A stretch of 64,000 nucleotides of DNA. It comes from Lethocerus indicus (taxonomy: Eukaryota; Arthropoda; Insecta; Hemiptera; Belostomatidae). Location: assembly GCA_019843655.1 (NCBI GenBank), contig JACDQD010000103.1:10477501-10541500 (forward strand), read 5' to 3'. Made by a program: the position numbers and the translations under genes. Shown here in pieces: positions 42,201 through 54,772 of the stretch. The notes under the pieces were generated by a model. The model did not search any database and was not told the DNA's origin. It was given only the letters and a program-made list of their open reading frames with translations. Positions within the stretch are counted from its first letter, which is position 1. The number at the start of each line of letters is the position of its first letter.

Positions 42201-43012
42201 TCACCTCTAATATGAATTCTGCTCCGCCGTGATATATACCCCACATGGGAATCTGGTTCACGTCTTAGCTTCTGTGACTGGCGACTTGTTGAATCATCGC
42301 ACACCAGTCTTGTTAGCCCAGGCCTCCTCCAATCCTCAAATGGATGAGGCCGGAATAATTGGATTTCCGGGAACGGATTGCTACCAGCTGTCCTCCCCCC
42401 TCGCCGCGGCATCACTGCCGGCTCCATTGTACCGGAGCTCCCAATGCACTGATCACATCGCCCCCACCAGTCATCATTATAGGATTGGGGACGCATACCA
42501 TTAAAAGGGATGCAATACTCAACCGGGCTGACATTTAAATTGAACTAAAATTCATTTCATGTTATTAATTTACACGTAAACATCGCTCAAACGTTTTACC
42601 GTGCTGTATGCAAGAACAAAGCACATCCAACGTTTCGCATATTGGTAGAGCATCCTGTATATTAGAATAACTGGTTCAAGACCGGATTTTCGTAACTTGT
42701 ATACCGCGAATGAGGTATTGACAATATTCTGTTCGCCCTAATAGCTTAGCCGTCCCGACGGAATATTTTATATATTTAATTTTTCAATACCGTCGTCTAG
42801 AACCCATTTGGTCGTAGAGGCGGTAATAAACTGCTGAGTACTGCCGTGCGGTTACGACGCTTTTAAGACTGTCCCTCTTCTGTCGCTTAAAAGCTTCGTA
42901 AACGCTGTCCATTCGCTCCCGTAATCATTGCGGGCGGCATTCAGGAAGATATTCTCGAAATACCATTAAGTCGCCCTTCCACTCCTGCATGCGGTATTGC
43001 CACAATGGGCGT
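39210..43012. other. Non-coding stretch, possible second intron of the minus-strand gene
   Basis: It is AT-rich, with a GC-richer part near 42290-42500 that is open on both strands (42116-42496 minus, 42229-42504 plus) without a clear domain or splice structure. A T-arm-like remnant lies at 42640-42690. Confidence 0.3.
42640..42690 (+). pseudogene. Degenerate tRNA-like remnant
   Basis: TTGGTAGAGC resembles the D-arm/A-box, and CTGGTTCAAGACCGG at about 42671-42685 forms a T arm with a TTCAAGA loop. Spacing is short and the acceptor stem is absent. A decayed tRNA or SINE head is plausible; chance is not excluded. Confidence 0.2.
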
Positions 43013-43055
43013 TAGGCCGAAACCGGTAGGACCACCGAGTGGAGACAGAAGATCG
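43013..43055 (+). repeat. Remnant (I) of the hammerhead-bearing repeat
   Basis: GGCCGAAACCGGT, AGGACC and CGAGTGGAGACAGAA occur in the same order as in the intact family, while the CTGAAGA side has diverged. It lies in the proposed intron just beyond the donor of the 43 kb exon. Confidence 0.4.
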
Positions 43056-43128
43056 CTTTATATTCACTAGCATCGGCCTTACGGGTACCGTACATTAAAA
43101 CTATTATTGACAATAATATTGATCTTAC

Positions 43129-43366
43129 CGTGTCCATGGAGGTGTTATTTCGAAGCTGGAACTCCTGAGGTCGTACTTGTGGTGGTGGTAGTAGTGCGGC
43201 TTGAGTCTCCTGGGAGCTCCTGGGGCGGAGGCGGCTCCAGCGACTGGCGATCCTGGCGCCTTACCGCTCCCTATAGTCCCGCACCTGGGCCTCCAACCGC
43301 CAGCTTCACCTACGCTATCCTTCACCAACTTCACACTCTCAGATTTGTGCATCTTCCTATCACTCA
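43129..43366 (-). CDS. GC-rich coding exon of an unrecognised protein
   Basis: On the minus strand the frame ends at a strong donor, CACG|GTAAGATC, and would stop one codon into the intron. Codons are rich in G/C at third positions against an AT-rich background. The product passes from a charged segment (DRKMHKSESVKLVKDSVGEA) through GGWRPRCG, a Pro/Ala/Gly linker (GSPVAGAASAPGAP) and a His/Tyr patch (PHYYHHHKYDL) to SSFEITPPWT. Translation could begin at ATG 43352, or the exon could be internal: CTACAG|TG supplies an acceptor in phase with the small exon at 49876-49927. The linker and basic/aromatic patches suggest a disordered region, but I recognise no family. The opposite strand is also open but gives a poly-Val run. 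Confidence 0.5.
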
Positions 43367-43415
43367 CTGTAGACTCGCTCCGTTGGAAAACCTTTTTATC
43401 TCTCGGTAACTTTTA

Positions 43416-46400
43416 AATGTCCCGGCTTGATACTGTAAATTTGACCATTATTGCACTATTTCGATGGACCCCGAAGACACATCACTCGGAGGAGGCTTTC
43501 GTCGACTACGGGGGAGTAATTTGACAATTTCTAAATTATTACATCTCATACACAAGTTCATTCATATACAATCGTCGTTATACGTTATAAGTCGTATGTA
43601 ATCAAAGCGGTAATGGTCAACATGTGTGGGAGGGGGTAAATGAGAAACATCTCTCTACTGTGCACTCTGTAATGCAGTAACAAACATAAAGTCCGGGACT
43701 GGATGAAATAAATGGGTTATTGACATGGAAAATTCGAATCGGTTGATGAATATGATATAGAGTGGTCGATAAGTGTTCACGAGTGGAGATCACGTAGGTG
43801 AGCTGTGCTCTCGAAGGGACCTCTAACAACGGAGGGAAGCTCCCATTTTGGCCCGGCTACCGGGAAAAAATAAAAAGTTGGAAATTTTCCTGTAACTACT
43901 GCCGAGTACTCTCTAACAATGGAAACTCTAATGGGGGAGGGCCCCGAAAAAAATTTCACTGCGCTTTGCCATATTAAAGCGGTTGGATTTTCGGCACAAA
44001 CGATTAAGCCCCGCGAGTCAATTTTAATGAATGACGCTCTAACGATGTGAATTTGACGGACCTGTGCAGTGGTCGGATCGCGGATGAAATTTTGCTGTTT
44101 TTTTGTACGTCTAAAGTTACTTTAGACACTAAAAAGCATAAACTGGTTGAAATTTCTGGAGGTTTTTGAATGATACTGAATAGTGAATGATACTGAATGT
44201 ATCATTCAGTATCATTCACTATACTATCGATGAAGTACTATTTATGTTTGCGAAAGGCCGAAACCGGTTTAAATCAGGGCTTAATAAATCATGGGAGACT
44301 GGAAAAGATTTTCCACGTAAATTTATTAAGTACACCAGCTGTAACATACTTTACTGCGAGTGCATATATATTCTATATGGAAATGAATCATTGACAGGTT
44401 CAGGTTGTTGCGTCAAGCACTCTCCACAATATAAACTCAGAAAACTGAAAACTGTTGAACTGGAGCATCATTCCGCATTCCAATTTTCCCGCAACTCCCT
44501 CTTGTCGTGTGTTGCGGCCAAAAAATTGTCGCTTCGGATCGATCCTCGGCTTTCCGCCCCATCATCATCATCATCCCCATCACCCGAGGGTAACTCTGCC
44601 AGAATTGAATTTTACTCCTCCGGCATCAAAATTAATTTCCGTCTCGCGCGTCTCACAAGAATCGTACGAAGCCGACGCTCGTGCGAATTTCTGTTTTAAT
44701 TAGCCCATTTAGAGGCACTCAAACGTATTTCAATTCAAACGTTCGATCGATCACACTCTCCGATTCGAGAGAAATCGCAAAACGCAGTAGGGACTCACTG
44801 ACGCCACGGGTGAAGTATATACGCTTGTCGGCTGCTCAAGTACAGCCGTTAACAATTAAATGCGAATGGCATAATTTTTCCACTACTGAATTCCCTGAAA
44901 ACTGAATGATGAATCTCAAAACTTAGGCATCAATCTCAACAAGAAAAGATTCTTGGGATTTCCTGAAAAATTTTTGTTGAATTCTCCACTGACGCACGAT
45001 CACATTCAATTTCGAAACAATGCACCCACTCTACTAGCGGATAATTGGTCTATTATCTGCTGCTGTAGAGATAAATGAATACTGTAAGTTAATTGGGGGG
45101 GGTTAAAATAATGCCCGGAATCGATCCAGAATTAACCTGTGTTATTCAATACCCCTTCTGCATTGTGTTACGCAATCGCGGCTGTAATTAGCGCCTCTAC
45201 CCACTGGCTTTTACAGCTTACAGAACAATTACCCAAGCGAGGCTAATAAGCCGGAGGATCTGCAGGTCTCCACCGGTCTTATAATAATGATTATAATAAG
45301 AATTATTATTGACTTTTGTAAGTAATCGTGATTGGGTTTGATTACTGTCGAACCTGTCCAAACAAATAAGATAATCGCAACTTTGATTATCGCAATCAGC
45401 ACTAGGATTAAATGCGTCAAGAAATAGTCATGACTGAAGAGCCCAACATTATAACAATAATTATAATATCCATTATTGATTATAAACCTTTACAACTGAA
45501 CTGAATACTATTATACTTCCTTAATGAAAGTGAGAAATAAATACAATATGGAAAAATAGAATTTATCAGCAACGTTGTTTCGTCTTTGTAATTTGCGCCT
45601 TATAATGGAAAGATAAAATTATAAAGGAACAATGAAAATCACTGATGAAACCGGTGAAACCGAGAAAATCCTCTTAATGCCATCCGATGAAAACTAGATT
45701 ACTGCTGTACTTAACCAATACAAATTTTACAGCGGGGCTAATTTCATGACATTTTTACTTACTTTTCCAAACTGTGGAAAGTAAACATCTTAAAAATGAA
45801 GCGTTTTTCCGTCACGCTTAAGTATAATTTTAGAACGTGGACTTAATGAAAATTTGGAATAAAATCATTAGTTTTTTGAGTTTAATGTAAGATTTTAAAA
45901 ATATACAATGGGCTTTATTTTGTCCTAAAGTGATAAATAATTTATAATATATTATCGTGAACTCGCCTCTGTTACAGAATTTCACTTCGGAAGTTTAAAA
46001 CAGAAACTATATACAGTTGACTCCAATTCTCCGTTTCAAGTTCCCCTCCCCAATGCTTTGGAATTGTATTAAGTTTTATTGGGAGGCAAAGCAATAGCAA
46101 TAGATCACAGAGACCGGTAGTAATTTCTCGATTCCAACTGCACACGAATCGATTGAATTTACTGACAAATATTTTAAACCCGTCTCTCATATATAAGAAT
46201 ACATATTATGGGCAGGAAAACACTCGAGCTATTGGGATAATTGATTATTGAAAGAGAAAATAAATTGTTTGATAGAAAGGAATAGTTGCCCTTTTGGGCA
46301 TTAGTAGGGATTTCTTCCTTTCTTGTGTAGCTAAATCAAACCATTGTAAGAGTTGGATAGCAGAGCGATTATCCGGATATTCAGTTCGTGAAAATGGATG

Positions 46401-49400
46401 CCAGTAGCTTAATATCTTCCTAGTCCGAACTGCCTAATTCGATTGCAACTTCAAGTCAAGTGCTCATTATGCAAATAGAGTCTCTCTGTAGATCCCGATA
46501 AATAGTTTCGAGCGATAAAAAAAGCTCTATAGATCATTGTTCCCTAGATCTAAACTACAGTTCTGGATCTGTCCTTGGTCCCATTTGAATAAATTATAGG
46601 CCAAGTTTTCCGTGACGATTCGTCCGTTTAATATTCGTTGCTCGTGTTTAATTTCTTATCGTTCGATGGGCATCCGGCATTAGTTCCAGAGATTAATAAA
46701 CCAGATACGGATTGTTTCTATTTTCTTCCCCTCTTTAATATCGGAATGGCTTATTATTATAGTAAGTTTTCAAGTTGAAGAAAAAATTCTATCGAAGATA
46801 AACCTGTTCTTCTTTATGACACGTTCAGTCCAACAATGATGAAGATAGTCCAACTCTATCTTTTGTTACATAAATGACTTTGTTCTTTTTAACAACACAG
46901 AGCTGTGCAATCACACTTGCTTGGACTCATTTTTAATCGACAAGTATAATATATTGTCCTTTTTTGTTGTTTTGTAAATGTGTAAATTTGTGAATGTACT
47001 TCCTATTTAAATTCACAACACAATTCTTACAACAATTTCAATTTATTATAACGTGGCGGTGAGATCTAAATATGCTAATATAGTTGGTTCAATATTATAG
47101 GATAAAAAGAATTAAGGGATGTATCTGATTTAGCAGAAGATTATTCCTGTTTGTCTTTTCAGTATAATTCCAACTCTTTTAGATATTTTCCTGTCTTACA
47201 CTATCTTTAAAGGGTTAAGTTACCGTTACTCCGATATTTCCGAAGATATTATTTTTTTTTATGGAAGTGAGCTATTATTAAAAAAGAAAGTTAATTTGAA
47301 ACTTGAATTGATTAAAGGTTAACACTTTAACTCCAGGGTAGTTGTTCAAATATAGTCATGGCCATTTATCGGCTCTCGCGCGGCATGGAACCCGACAGTT
47401 TAATATTGGCCGGGGAGGGTCGGTAAAACTGAGCTCATTTGAAACTTGCAAAGTTTATTTTCCGCTCGGTTGACGTTTTCCAGCCGACCAGGTGTATTGG
47501 AATCGTCGCTAATCAAATCCGCCCGACGAATGCTCTCGCTTAGCCCTACGAGCAAACAACACAGAACGAGCAATAACGAACCTACGGTAGGAATTATGGC
47601 AACAACCCTTTAGTATTTGCACATTAGGGACAATTGGCTGCGTGTTTGACAAGAGAGGTGTCAAATACCAGAATATAAAAGGCATAAAAGGTTATGAATT
47701 TTATATGACTGATCGCTACAGCTCAAAAGTTAGTTTGATGGAAATCAATTATTAAAAGTCTTCGATTTTTCTACTTAAACCTAAAACGTTTTAATTCGAC
47801 GGATTTACAGACGAGGCGGAGTACAGAAATCATGTTTCTGTAAACGGAATATTTTCTAAATACATGTTATCGTATTTCAATGCGTTCAGATGTGTTATTG
47901 ATGGCGAGATTTTTCTCAATATACACTACGAATTTCTCAATATACGCGCTTGAATTGAGTGAGATTGGGTCGCCCATAAACAAGTCCCCTCCGGCGGAAA
48001 GCCAACCGCACCCGGCTTAATAACACCCCGATATATTTTCGGCCCCGAACGCGTGACCACAACTCCCCACCTCGTGTGCCCACGATGGCACACGTTTGAA
48101 CGGCCCCTTGCCAAATGAGCTGAGCCGGTGATCGGCCGGTGATTCATTTTTGCGAGTGCAAATATTTCATACACGCGGAAGGTTTTTCAATTTAAGAGAG
48201 AAGGTAAACATGGACGAGTGGTTTGATTTTTCAACAGAAGAGAAATTTAAGTAGATCCGAATTTCTACCTCCAGATCGGTTATAAGTGGAGTTGCACTTC
48301 TCAAAAAAAACTAGCACTAAATTCTGCCTCCATTCTACCTCAACTTCGGTCAGTTTCAATTTAAGTGACTAGATCTAGCGGAACTGATATTATATTTTGT
48401 AGGTGATTGGTTCAATTTTTCAACAGAAAATATTGGAAAAATATAATTTAAATGTCAGAAAAAGTCGCGTCATTGGAAACCCGCATAATTGCAATCTGCG
48501 CAGACCTCGTTAAAAGTGTGTCGAATTAACAAAAACCCAATTGCACGGTGAAATGAATTAGTTGTTCTATCAAGTCCTAGTCCAATATCTCCAAATTTAA
48601 TTAGATAATAGATTACAGCCTTTTATTTCGTCTAGTCGGAGAGCGGGATACGGCCCGGTTTTACAACGCTAGCCTTAGAGAAGTCCCAGGAAACAGGGTG
48701 AGGAAATGAAGTGGAGCGAGAGAGCTCTGGTCGTTATAGAAGAGACGCTGCCTGGCTGGAGCTCATAGTTTTCGGCTCTTGTTCGCCCCGGAACAATTAG
48801 TGCAATTAATTCAGTCCAATTTTGTACGGAATCCAATTTAAATTGATCCACCAATTTCCCTCATTTGGGATTTAACAAGAAATCAGGGAACTTACAGTGT
48901 ACCCGGACACGAGAAAGGACTAATGGATATAAAAAATATAAATAACAAGAATGTAAATGAAGGTACTGTAGAATAAAATATTTTTTGGAGAAATACTAAT
49001 TTCAAATTGTCAATTTAACAATTTTTTGTGTTAAATATAATCAATAATACTGAAATAACTGTTCCACCCATTAATTTCAGAGCAGTTATTAATGCTATTA
49101 ATTGGAGGTAGATCTCCATGGAGATCCGTATCCTGGAAAATACTACAGGAATACTATCTGCATACAGATAAATTATATTAATATATTCGTTAATATTATG
49201 AAAGAAATTTTATACCAGTTCTTTTTTTAAACGACGATTCTATTGCTGACAATATCTGGAGCCAGAGAGTTTCATTTAAGTCAGCAAATGTATAGTTAAA
49301 AAAGGGGAAATGAAGCGTGAGGTAGAGGTGGGACTGTATTGGAATTTAGGTTCGTATAATAAATGTATTATTAAACTCGGCACGTTCACTCTGTCCCTGG

Positions 49401-49875
49401 TTTATGAGTTGTCGTGAGACGGGAATGGTAGAGGCGCGGTAGCCCGGTTTGAATTCCCTCAGGATTTCCCTCGTTTAGCTTCCATTTCCCTTCCACCTCT
49501 TGTGCCTCCGGGAATATTTATTTCTATGATTTAAACGGTGAGAGAAATTATAAGTTAAATCCATTCGGGCCTGTTCTAGTACCCCGTCGGGCCTATTTCG
49601 TACTGATTGGAAACAGCGTCCTCTACAATTCCCACACTAGATATACGCTAAATACAATAAATATGTTTATAACCCTTATAGTTTCTCTTGCCCAACCTGC
49701 CTGTGACAATGTGGACACTACAGGGAGAAAGTACATCATAATCTACTTATAAGAATATGTGTAAATGAAAATTAATATAATGAATCAAATGCAAATTGGT
49801 ATATATTCTTCAACTTGTAAAACATTCACAACCCCCCAAGAAACAATTATACTACATTTGTTGATATAAACTTAC
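43416..49875. other. Non-coding stretch, possible first intron of the minus-strand gene
   Basis: It contains the long hairpin at 44180-44222 and a plus-strand frame at 44187-44699 (170 codons) that starts inside that hairpin and has no domain signal. A GCCGAAACCGGT 12-mer near 44257 may be another scrap of the ribozyme-bearing family. The rest is AT-rich with no supported gene. Confidence 0.35.
44180..44222. repeat. Perfect 20-bp-stem hairpin
   Basis: ATAGTGAATGATACTGAATG is separated by TAT from its exact reverse complement. The left arm is also a partial direct repeat of the preceding TGAATGATACTGAAT, so it could have arisen by slippage with template switching. Transcripts from either strand would fold into a tight hairpin. 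Confidence 0.85.
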
Positions 49876-49927
49876 CAGATTTCGTTTCAAATGGGTTCTT
49901 AAGGTTGGTCGTAATTAATTCTGGCAT
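49876..49927 (-). CDS. Possible first coding exon of the minus-strand gene
   Basis: On the minus strand ATG at 49927, in a reasonable context (AAC before ATG), opens a frame of 17 codons, MPELITTNLKNPFETKS, ending at a strong donor, TCTG|GTAAGTTT, in phase 1. The proposed acceptor at 43366/43367 supplies the two bases needed, giving V and then SDRKMHK. Short first coding exons followed by long introns are common in animals. Support is only the donor strength, start context and phase match; no family is recognised. Confidence 0.25.
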
Positions 49928-50146
49928 GTTATGTCACAGTATTTCAACTTAGTGTACATAAATATTTAGATGTAAGTACAAGTATTGATTCCGATCTGGG
50001 TGGGTAATTAATTGCTGCTATCAAAGTTTCCTTTGCAGTTTCCTGACGATAATAACGAATCGATAATAACCAATTGCAGTTATATACAATTATATGAACA
50101 CCAATAAGCACCATTACCTGTACAAAACTAGAACACTTTAGAATAC
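49928..50146. other. Upstream flank of the possible first exon
   Basis: If the exon at 49876-49927 is real, the 5' UTR and promoter of the minus-strand gene lie here or beyond the repeat at 50147. I see no convincing TATA box. Confidence 0.2.
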
Positions 50147-50365
50147 CTGATTTGTGGTCTGCGAGGGGTTGGAATACCGGAGATTTCGTTTTTGTTTGTC
50201 TACCCCAAACACACAATACCGAGACATATTTATACACACGACAAACAGACAACCACCACAGTACAAGTGACTAACACAGCTACTGAAGATGGCGAGCAGC
50301 CAAAACCGCAAAGCAAAAGACCAAATCAGCGCGAGGAAACAGAAACATACGAAATCTACGGTAAA
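50147..50365. repeat. Reduced palindromic copy (D) of the hammerhead-bearing repeat
   Basis: The left part (50147-50189) is the outermost segment in minus sense (CTGATTTGTGGTCTGCGAGG, then GGAATACCGGAGATTTCG). It jumps to an inner flank with GACAAACAGACAACCACCAC and then a plus-sense arm with CTGAAGATGGCGAGCAGCC. The ribozyme is decayed: GAAA has become AAAA and GTC has become CAA. It ends at GAAATCTACGGTAAAAC. Confidence 0.7.
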
Positions 50366-53300
50366 ACTAGAACAGCTGAGGTCACAATACGATTTTTAGA
50401 CGTACAACAGAATCCACTGATAGTACTGAATCAACCAGTAGGAATTAATTATTACCTACTGCTTTCGTTGCAATGCCGAAAGTGTGAATTAAAAAAATAT
50501 CAGAATAAATCGGATTCCAGATCAGGAAAATCAAACTTTACAATTTCACTGCTAGTTTTAAATTTAAGTTTTTCTCCCGGACTTTTCTGTAGGTAAATTC
50601 CAGGAACGGAGTTGACTATTCTCCCAATAATTTGTTTGAATCGATGTTCGGTAAAGTAAAAGAAAAACATATGACGTAGTAGGTAAGATCCCGAACAAAA
50701 ACCGACGGGGATACCTTCGGTTAAATGAATATTAGCCTAATTGACAAGAGTTAAAAGAATTATAAATGCAAAGGCAAATAAACCAATTTTCTGTTGTATA
50801 GGTTGGAACCGTATTCAAGAAAAGAATGGTCTTTACCGATAGCTTTTTTCAAGTTGTATACTGAATAAAAAATCGAAAGGCGAAAAATATATTGAGTTCG
50901 CCGAATAGCGGATTTCAAACCGGTCGGGTATTGTGCCGTTTTGTTTGAAGAACTTTTAGGAAAGGGGCTGTCGGTGTGGGGGGGGGGGATTCATCGCCCG
51001 AAGGAAGTTATACTTTTTGACCGCAAAGACCGAGGGCGAATCCGAGGACAATGATGGATTCAGTAAATCGGATTTCGCAGCAACCGCGCTGAGTCGGCGG
51101 TTAACGTGTTGAAAGCATTTTGCGCGGAGCAAGAATAGTAGCGCTGACTTTACGCGCTTATTTATCTCTCCACTCGCCCGGTAGGTCGCAATAATAATCG
51201 TTTTAGTGTATATCAAGACAGACACGTTTCAATATATCAAGACGTTTTAGTGTATATCCTGTAAGAATTGATTCGTTTTATCACTATAAACTGTAAAATA
51301 AAAGTCATTAAATATAGAAGAAGGTAAGGTTTTTAAACGGGATACATCCTTTAATTTTCTTCTATAAACTATCAGGCTTCAAATCAGTATTTCTTTTTTA
51401 ATGTAGTAGAAAAGAACAACTTATCATAATCCTGTTTATGCTGTATGTCAATGATATTCTAACCAACCGAATTAATATTAATATATTAATTTCAAACTAT
51501 GCAGTTCAAATTGGCGCCACGTCGAATCCTTCTTATCGGGACATCGCATTTCTCATCTCCGAACACGTTTTTATGATTATTTCGCGGCGCGGTCACGACA
51601 ACAATAAATATAAATCATTGAGATATCAATCGAGAACAAGTTGCCCAGTGGGAAAGCCGATTATCGTGACGATTGAAAATAGAAATAAGACCGTGTAGTT
51701 TCATCGCGTTATTAAATGCCACAGTATAAAAATATTTCTGATTGTAACAAATGGAAATGCCTATTAGCGCATGAGGTATTGGTTGCGTGAAGGTGCACTT
51801 CTCTGAAATTTAAATTTTAGTCTTAAAATTCAGTACTCAGAATATACTAAATGTCTCTGTATAAACTAAATATCATCGATAATATAATGCGCATTAGAAT
51901 TTCAAAAACTGTACTTCTGAAATGCTTAGAACGGGGAGAGGAATCAAGATCTACCATGTGGAAATGGAGATATTTTAATAGCACTCTAGTGGACACTATT
52001 AGTGTAAACACTATAGTGCGTGTTTTGGGTCCGCGCTGATTGTGACGTGAGAGGTTGCCATAGCTACAGGGCACCCTACTACAGTGTTGATAAGCAGAGC
52101 CTGAAGCCCGAACCGGTACAACAGGTTGATGATATCGACCGATCCTCAAATATTCAGTAAGTTCCACAGTCTTTCCTCAGCGGCCTCATACCTCGCGTAC
52201 CCGGAGCCGAGTGCTACCGTCGAACCCAAACCCTTCACGCACTCTCTGACGAAGTTCGCACACGATTAGCCATGTTTGAATAATTTCCTTGATTACTAAC
52301 GGGAATTTACCTACCGGTACGAATTTGTAAATTAAAACACGAAAGTATCAAAACATATTCGACACCTGTATCGGGACTTTATACGGATAATATTTTTCCG
52401 ATCTGACACCGGTGTGTCAGTCAACCAGCCAAAAATGATGGAAAAATCGAAAAATGAAATGATGGAATTATAACAATCATGTATATAAACACCGGTCTGC
52501 CAGCCACACAAGTAATATTAATATTTATTATAACAAGATACTTTATGTCAAAATAGCATCAACTGTTCATAGCAACAACTTTCCGATAAAAATGCAAGAA
52601 AAGAAACAGGTCTTAGACTATAGGAGTGTCAATAAATAATTTGTTTTGTATATAATTTTAAATATCAAGCAATACCAAACACTTTCGGCCTGTTGCTATT
52701 TGAAAAGCAAAAAAAAATATTTTCTTCCTTCCCTTCGTTGGAGTCAACTCTCGTCCCATAATCAGAGTGAAACTTGATTCCTCAAAGTAAATAAAAACCG
52801 AAACTCTGAACTTTCCCGCCTAATTAGTTTTTAGGTTCATTAGAAATCTAGTGGGGCTTCAACAACTATTTGTTTAACTTGAAACGCCTGCACCGAAATT
52901 GCTACTAAGGAGCGAAAAAACAAACAAAAGTGTGGCGGCTTAAGATTAGAATCTGCGGTCATATTTTTGGCAAATCCGTCCGAGTAAATATTTTTACTTA
53001 TTTTAGTATATTTAATTAAAATCTAAAAAATATTATCTGTTCTGCGCACTCAACAGAATTTACAACTTTCTTGTCAACATTCATGACTGAGCAAATTGTA
53101 ATTTACCAAAACGGGGATCGTTCAAATTATCGCAATAGTTTATTAGTTTCTGCGAATAATATATTCGATTCCCGATACAAAATATTTCTGAATATTATTT
53201 TTTACTATATTTGTTCACCATTATATTACTAGCTGAAGAAATGAACTTATTAGAATGCATTTCTTTAATGTCTTCCAACAATCAAATCACATGCGAAATG

Positions 53301-54299
53301 TATATCAGGAAGTTTTTTTCAGCGTCAGCCTTAAATTCTCGTGGGAATTCCGATAATTCCTTTCTATTCATATTTGTTCCTCCTCATATAATAATATCCT
53401 CATTTGTTCTGTTCATATAATAATTCCTCGTTTTTATTATAAACTGTCCCTGGAGACGCGAACTCGTTTTCCCTTTGGCCTAAAGGGTGCCTGGTACAGT
53501 GTTTGGATGTACGGAAATGAGGAAAAGCTAGAGCGCCACGAAGTCAAAGTAAGAATTTCACAATTCACTCCTCTCTCCTCGACAAAATGCTAGGTTTCGC
53601 ATAAATAAAGGAATGTTACTGATTAATGTATCTAGATGCTATACTACGGATGGAATATTTCATCAGTTGGAGTTACTTCATAACTCCAACTAGCTATGAA
53701 GTATCATTGAATAATAAAAATATAACAAAGGAATGGAGATTTATTTTCATGGTAATTTTCTAATTCTATAAATCTGTTCACATTGCCCAATAAATGCTCG
53801 TTTCGCCCCCTGTTTTACTACCGCCAAAGGCCAATTTCCCTCCGATCGGATCATCGTAGGGGATGAAGATTTTTCGAGGTATTTGCGGGGGCGGGGTACG
53901 CGGACAGCCGGGGATTACCGGCGGCCAGGGCCAGCAACTTAAATTACCCGGGGGACTTCAAGTTTAACCCTCAACCGGGGCAACCCTCCGCAGGCCCTGT
54001 TCATCCATTACCTTCGGATTTAGATCCGGCCGTATCCCTCATGCATAAGCTACTAGCAGCGGCAACTGGAAATGGCTGGACGCTCATTTCCGCCGAAAGG
54101 AGACCCAATCCGAGTATCGATATTTTTGGTTATAATTCAAAGTTCTGCCCGGTTTTCCACGGGAAAATTGAAAGGCACTTTGGCCGTAACGGATTGAATA
54201 CTTTCGTGAGATGACAGTCTGCAGATATCAAAGTATTCGCGAGATGTAAAATCGAAAAAAGAAGAATATAAAGTAGTACACAAGAGTAAACCACCACAA
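50366..54299. other. Non-coding stretch
   Basis: Contains a 16-bp direct repeat (CGTTTTAGTGTATATC at 51199-51214 and 51243-51258) and a GC-rich island near 53880-54050 (GGGGGCGGGGTACGCGG, CCGGCGGCCAGGG). Frames at 51438-51698 and 51847-52167 have no domain signal. Confidence 0.4.
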
Positions 54300-54772
54300 A
54301 AATTGTTGGTTAAAATGCAGAATAGGGGGCCCCCACTGATAACCTAATAGGCGTGGTTATATATCGATATCTGTTTCAGTTGATTACGTGACGTACGCTA
54401 TTATTATTATTTTGCTTATAGAAGCATGACGTCTTTTGTGGGTATGGACAGGTTGAGTCTGTATTTTTTCACGAGTTTGAGGCATGAGAGTCCGGAAAGA
54501 GTAATTGAGATATGTATGAATCTTGGATTGGTCGCGAGAGAGTATGTGTGTCCTGATTGTGTGTCCTTGTCTCAGACCAGGTTCCGACAAGTGTGATACG
54601 TTTGAGTGGATTTGTAGAACTAAATCTGCTCCTGCCCATCGTGTGAAAAGGAGTCTCTAACAACGGTTGAAATAGATACGTCACGATATCGAATGAAATA
54701 GATATCGATATATAACCTCGCCTATTAGGTTATTAGTGGGGGCCCCCTATTCCGCATTGTAACCAAATTGTT
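54300..54772. mobile_element. Terminal-inverted-repeat MITE with 8-bp target duplication
   Basis: AAATTGTT occurs at 54300-54307 and again at 54765-54772. Between them a 457-bp unit starts GGTTAAAATGCAGAATAG and ends with its near-exact reverse complement; about 65 bp at each end match with four differences, and weaker similarity continues to roughly 88 bp (GTGACGTA). Inside the ends is GGGGGCCCCCACT. No transposase is present. An 8-bp duplication fits hAT-like, P-like or Merlin-like families; the end sequence does not let me choose. Confidence 0.8.

Noticed and set aside
42116..42504. 126-codon minus and 91-codon plus frames
   Set aside because: GC-rich region open on both strands; there is an ATG on the minus strand but no domain or strong splice sites, so I left it out as a gene.
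44187..44699. 170-codon plus-strand open frame
   Set aside because: It starts inside the 20-bp hairpin and does not begin on ATG. The product shows no recognisable domain and has a Ser run from a CAT/TCA repeat.
52081..52115. Segment with CTGAAG...CCCGAACCGGT resembling the ribozyme family
   Set aside because: Only scattered short matches, with no stem II, GTC triplet or flanking family sequence.
54384..54684. Minus-strand frames inside the 457-bp element
   Set aside because: Too short for a transposase, overlapping in two frames, and without catalytic motifs.
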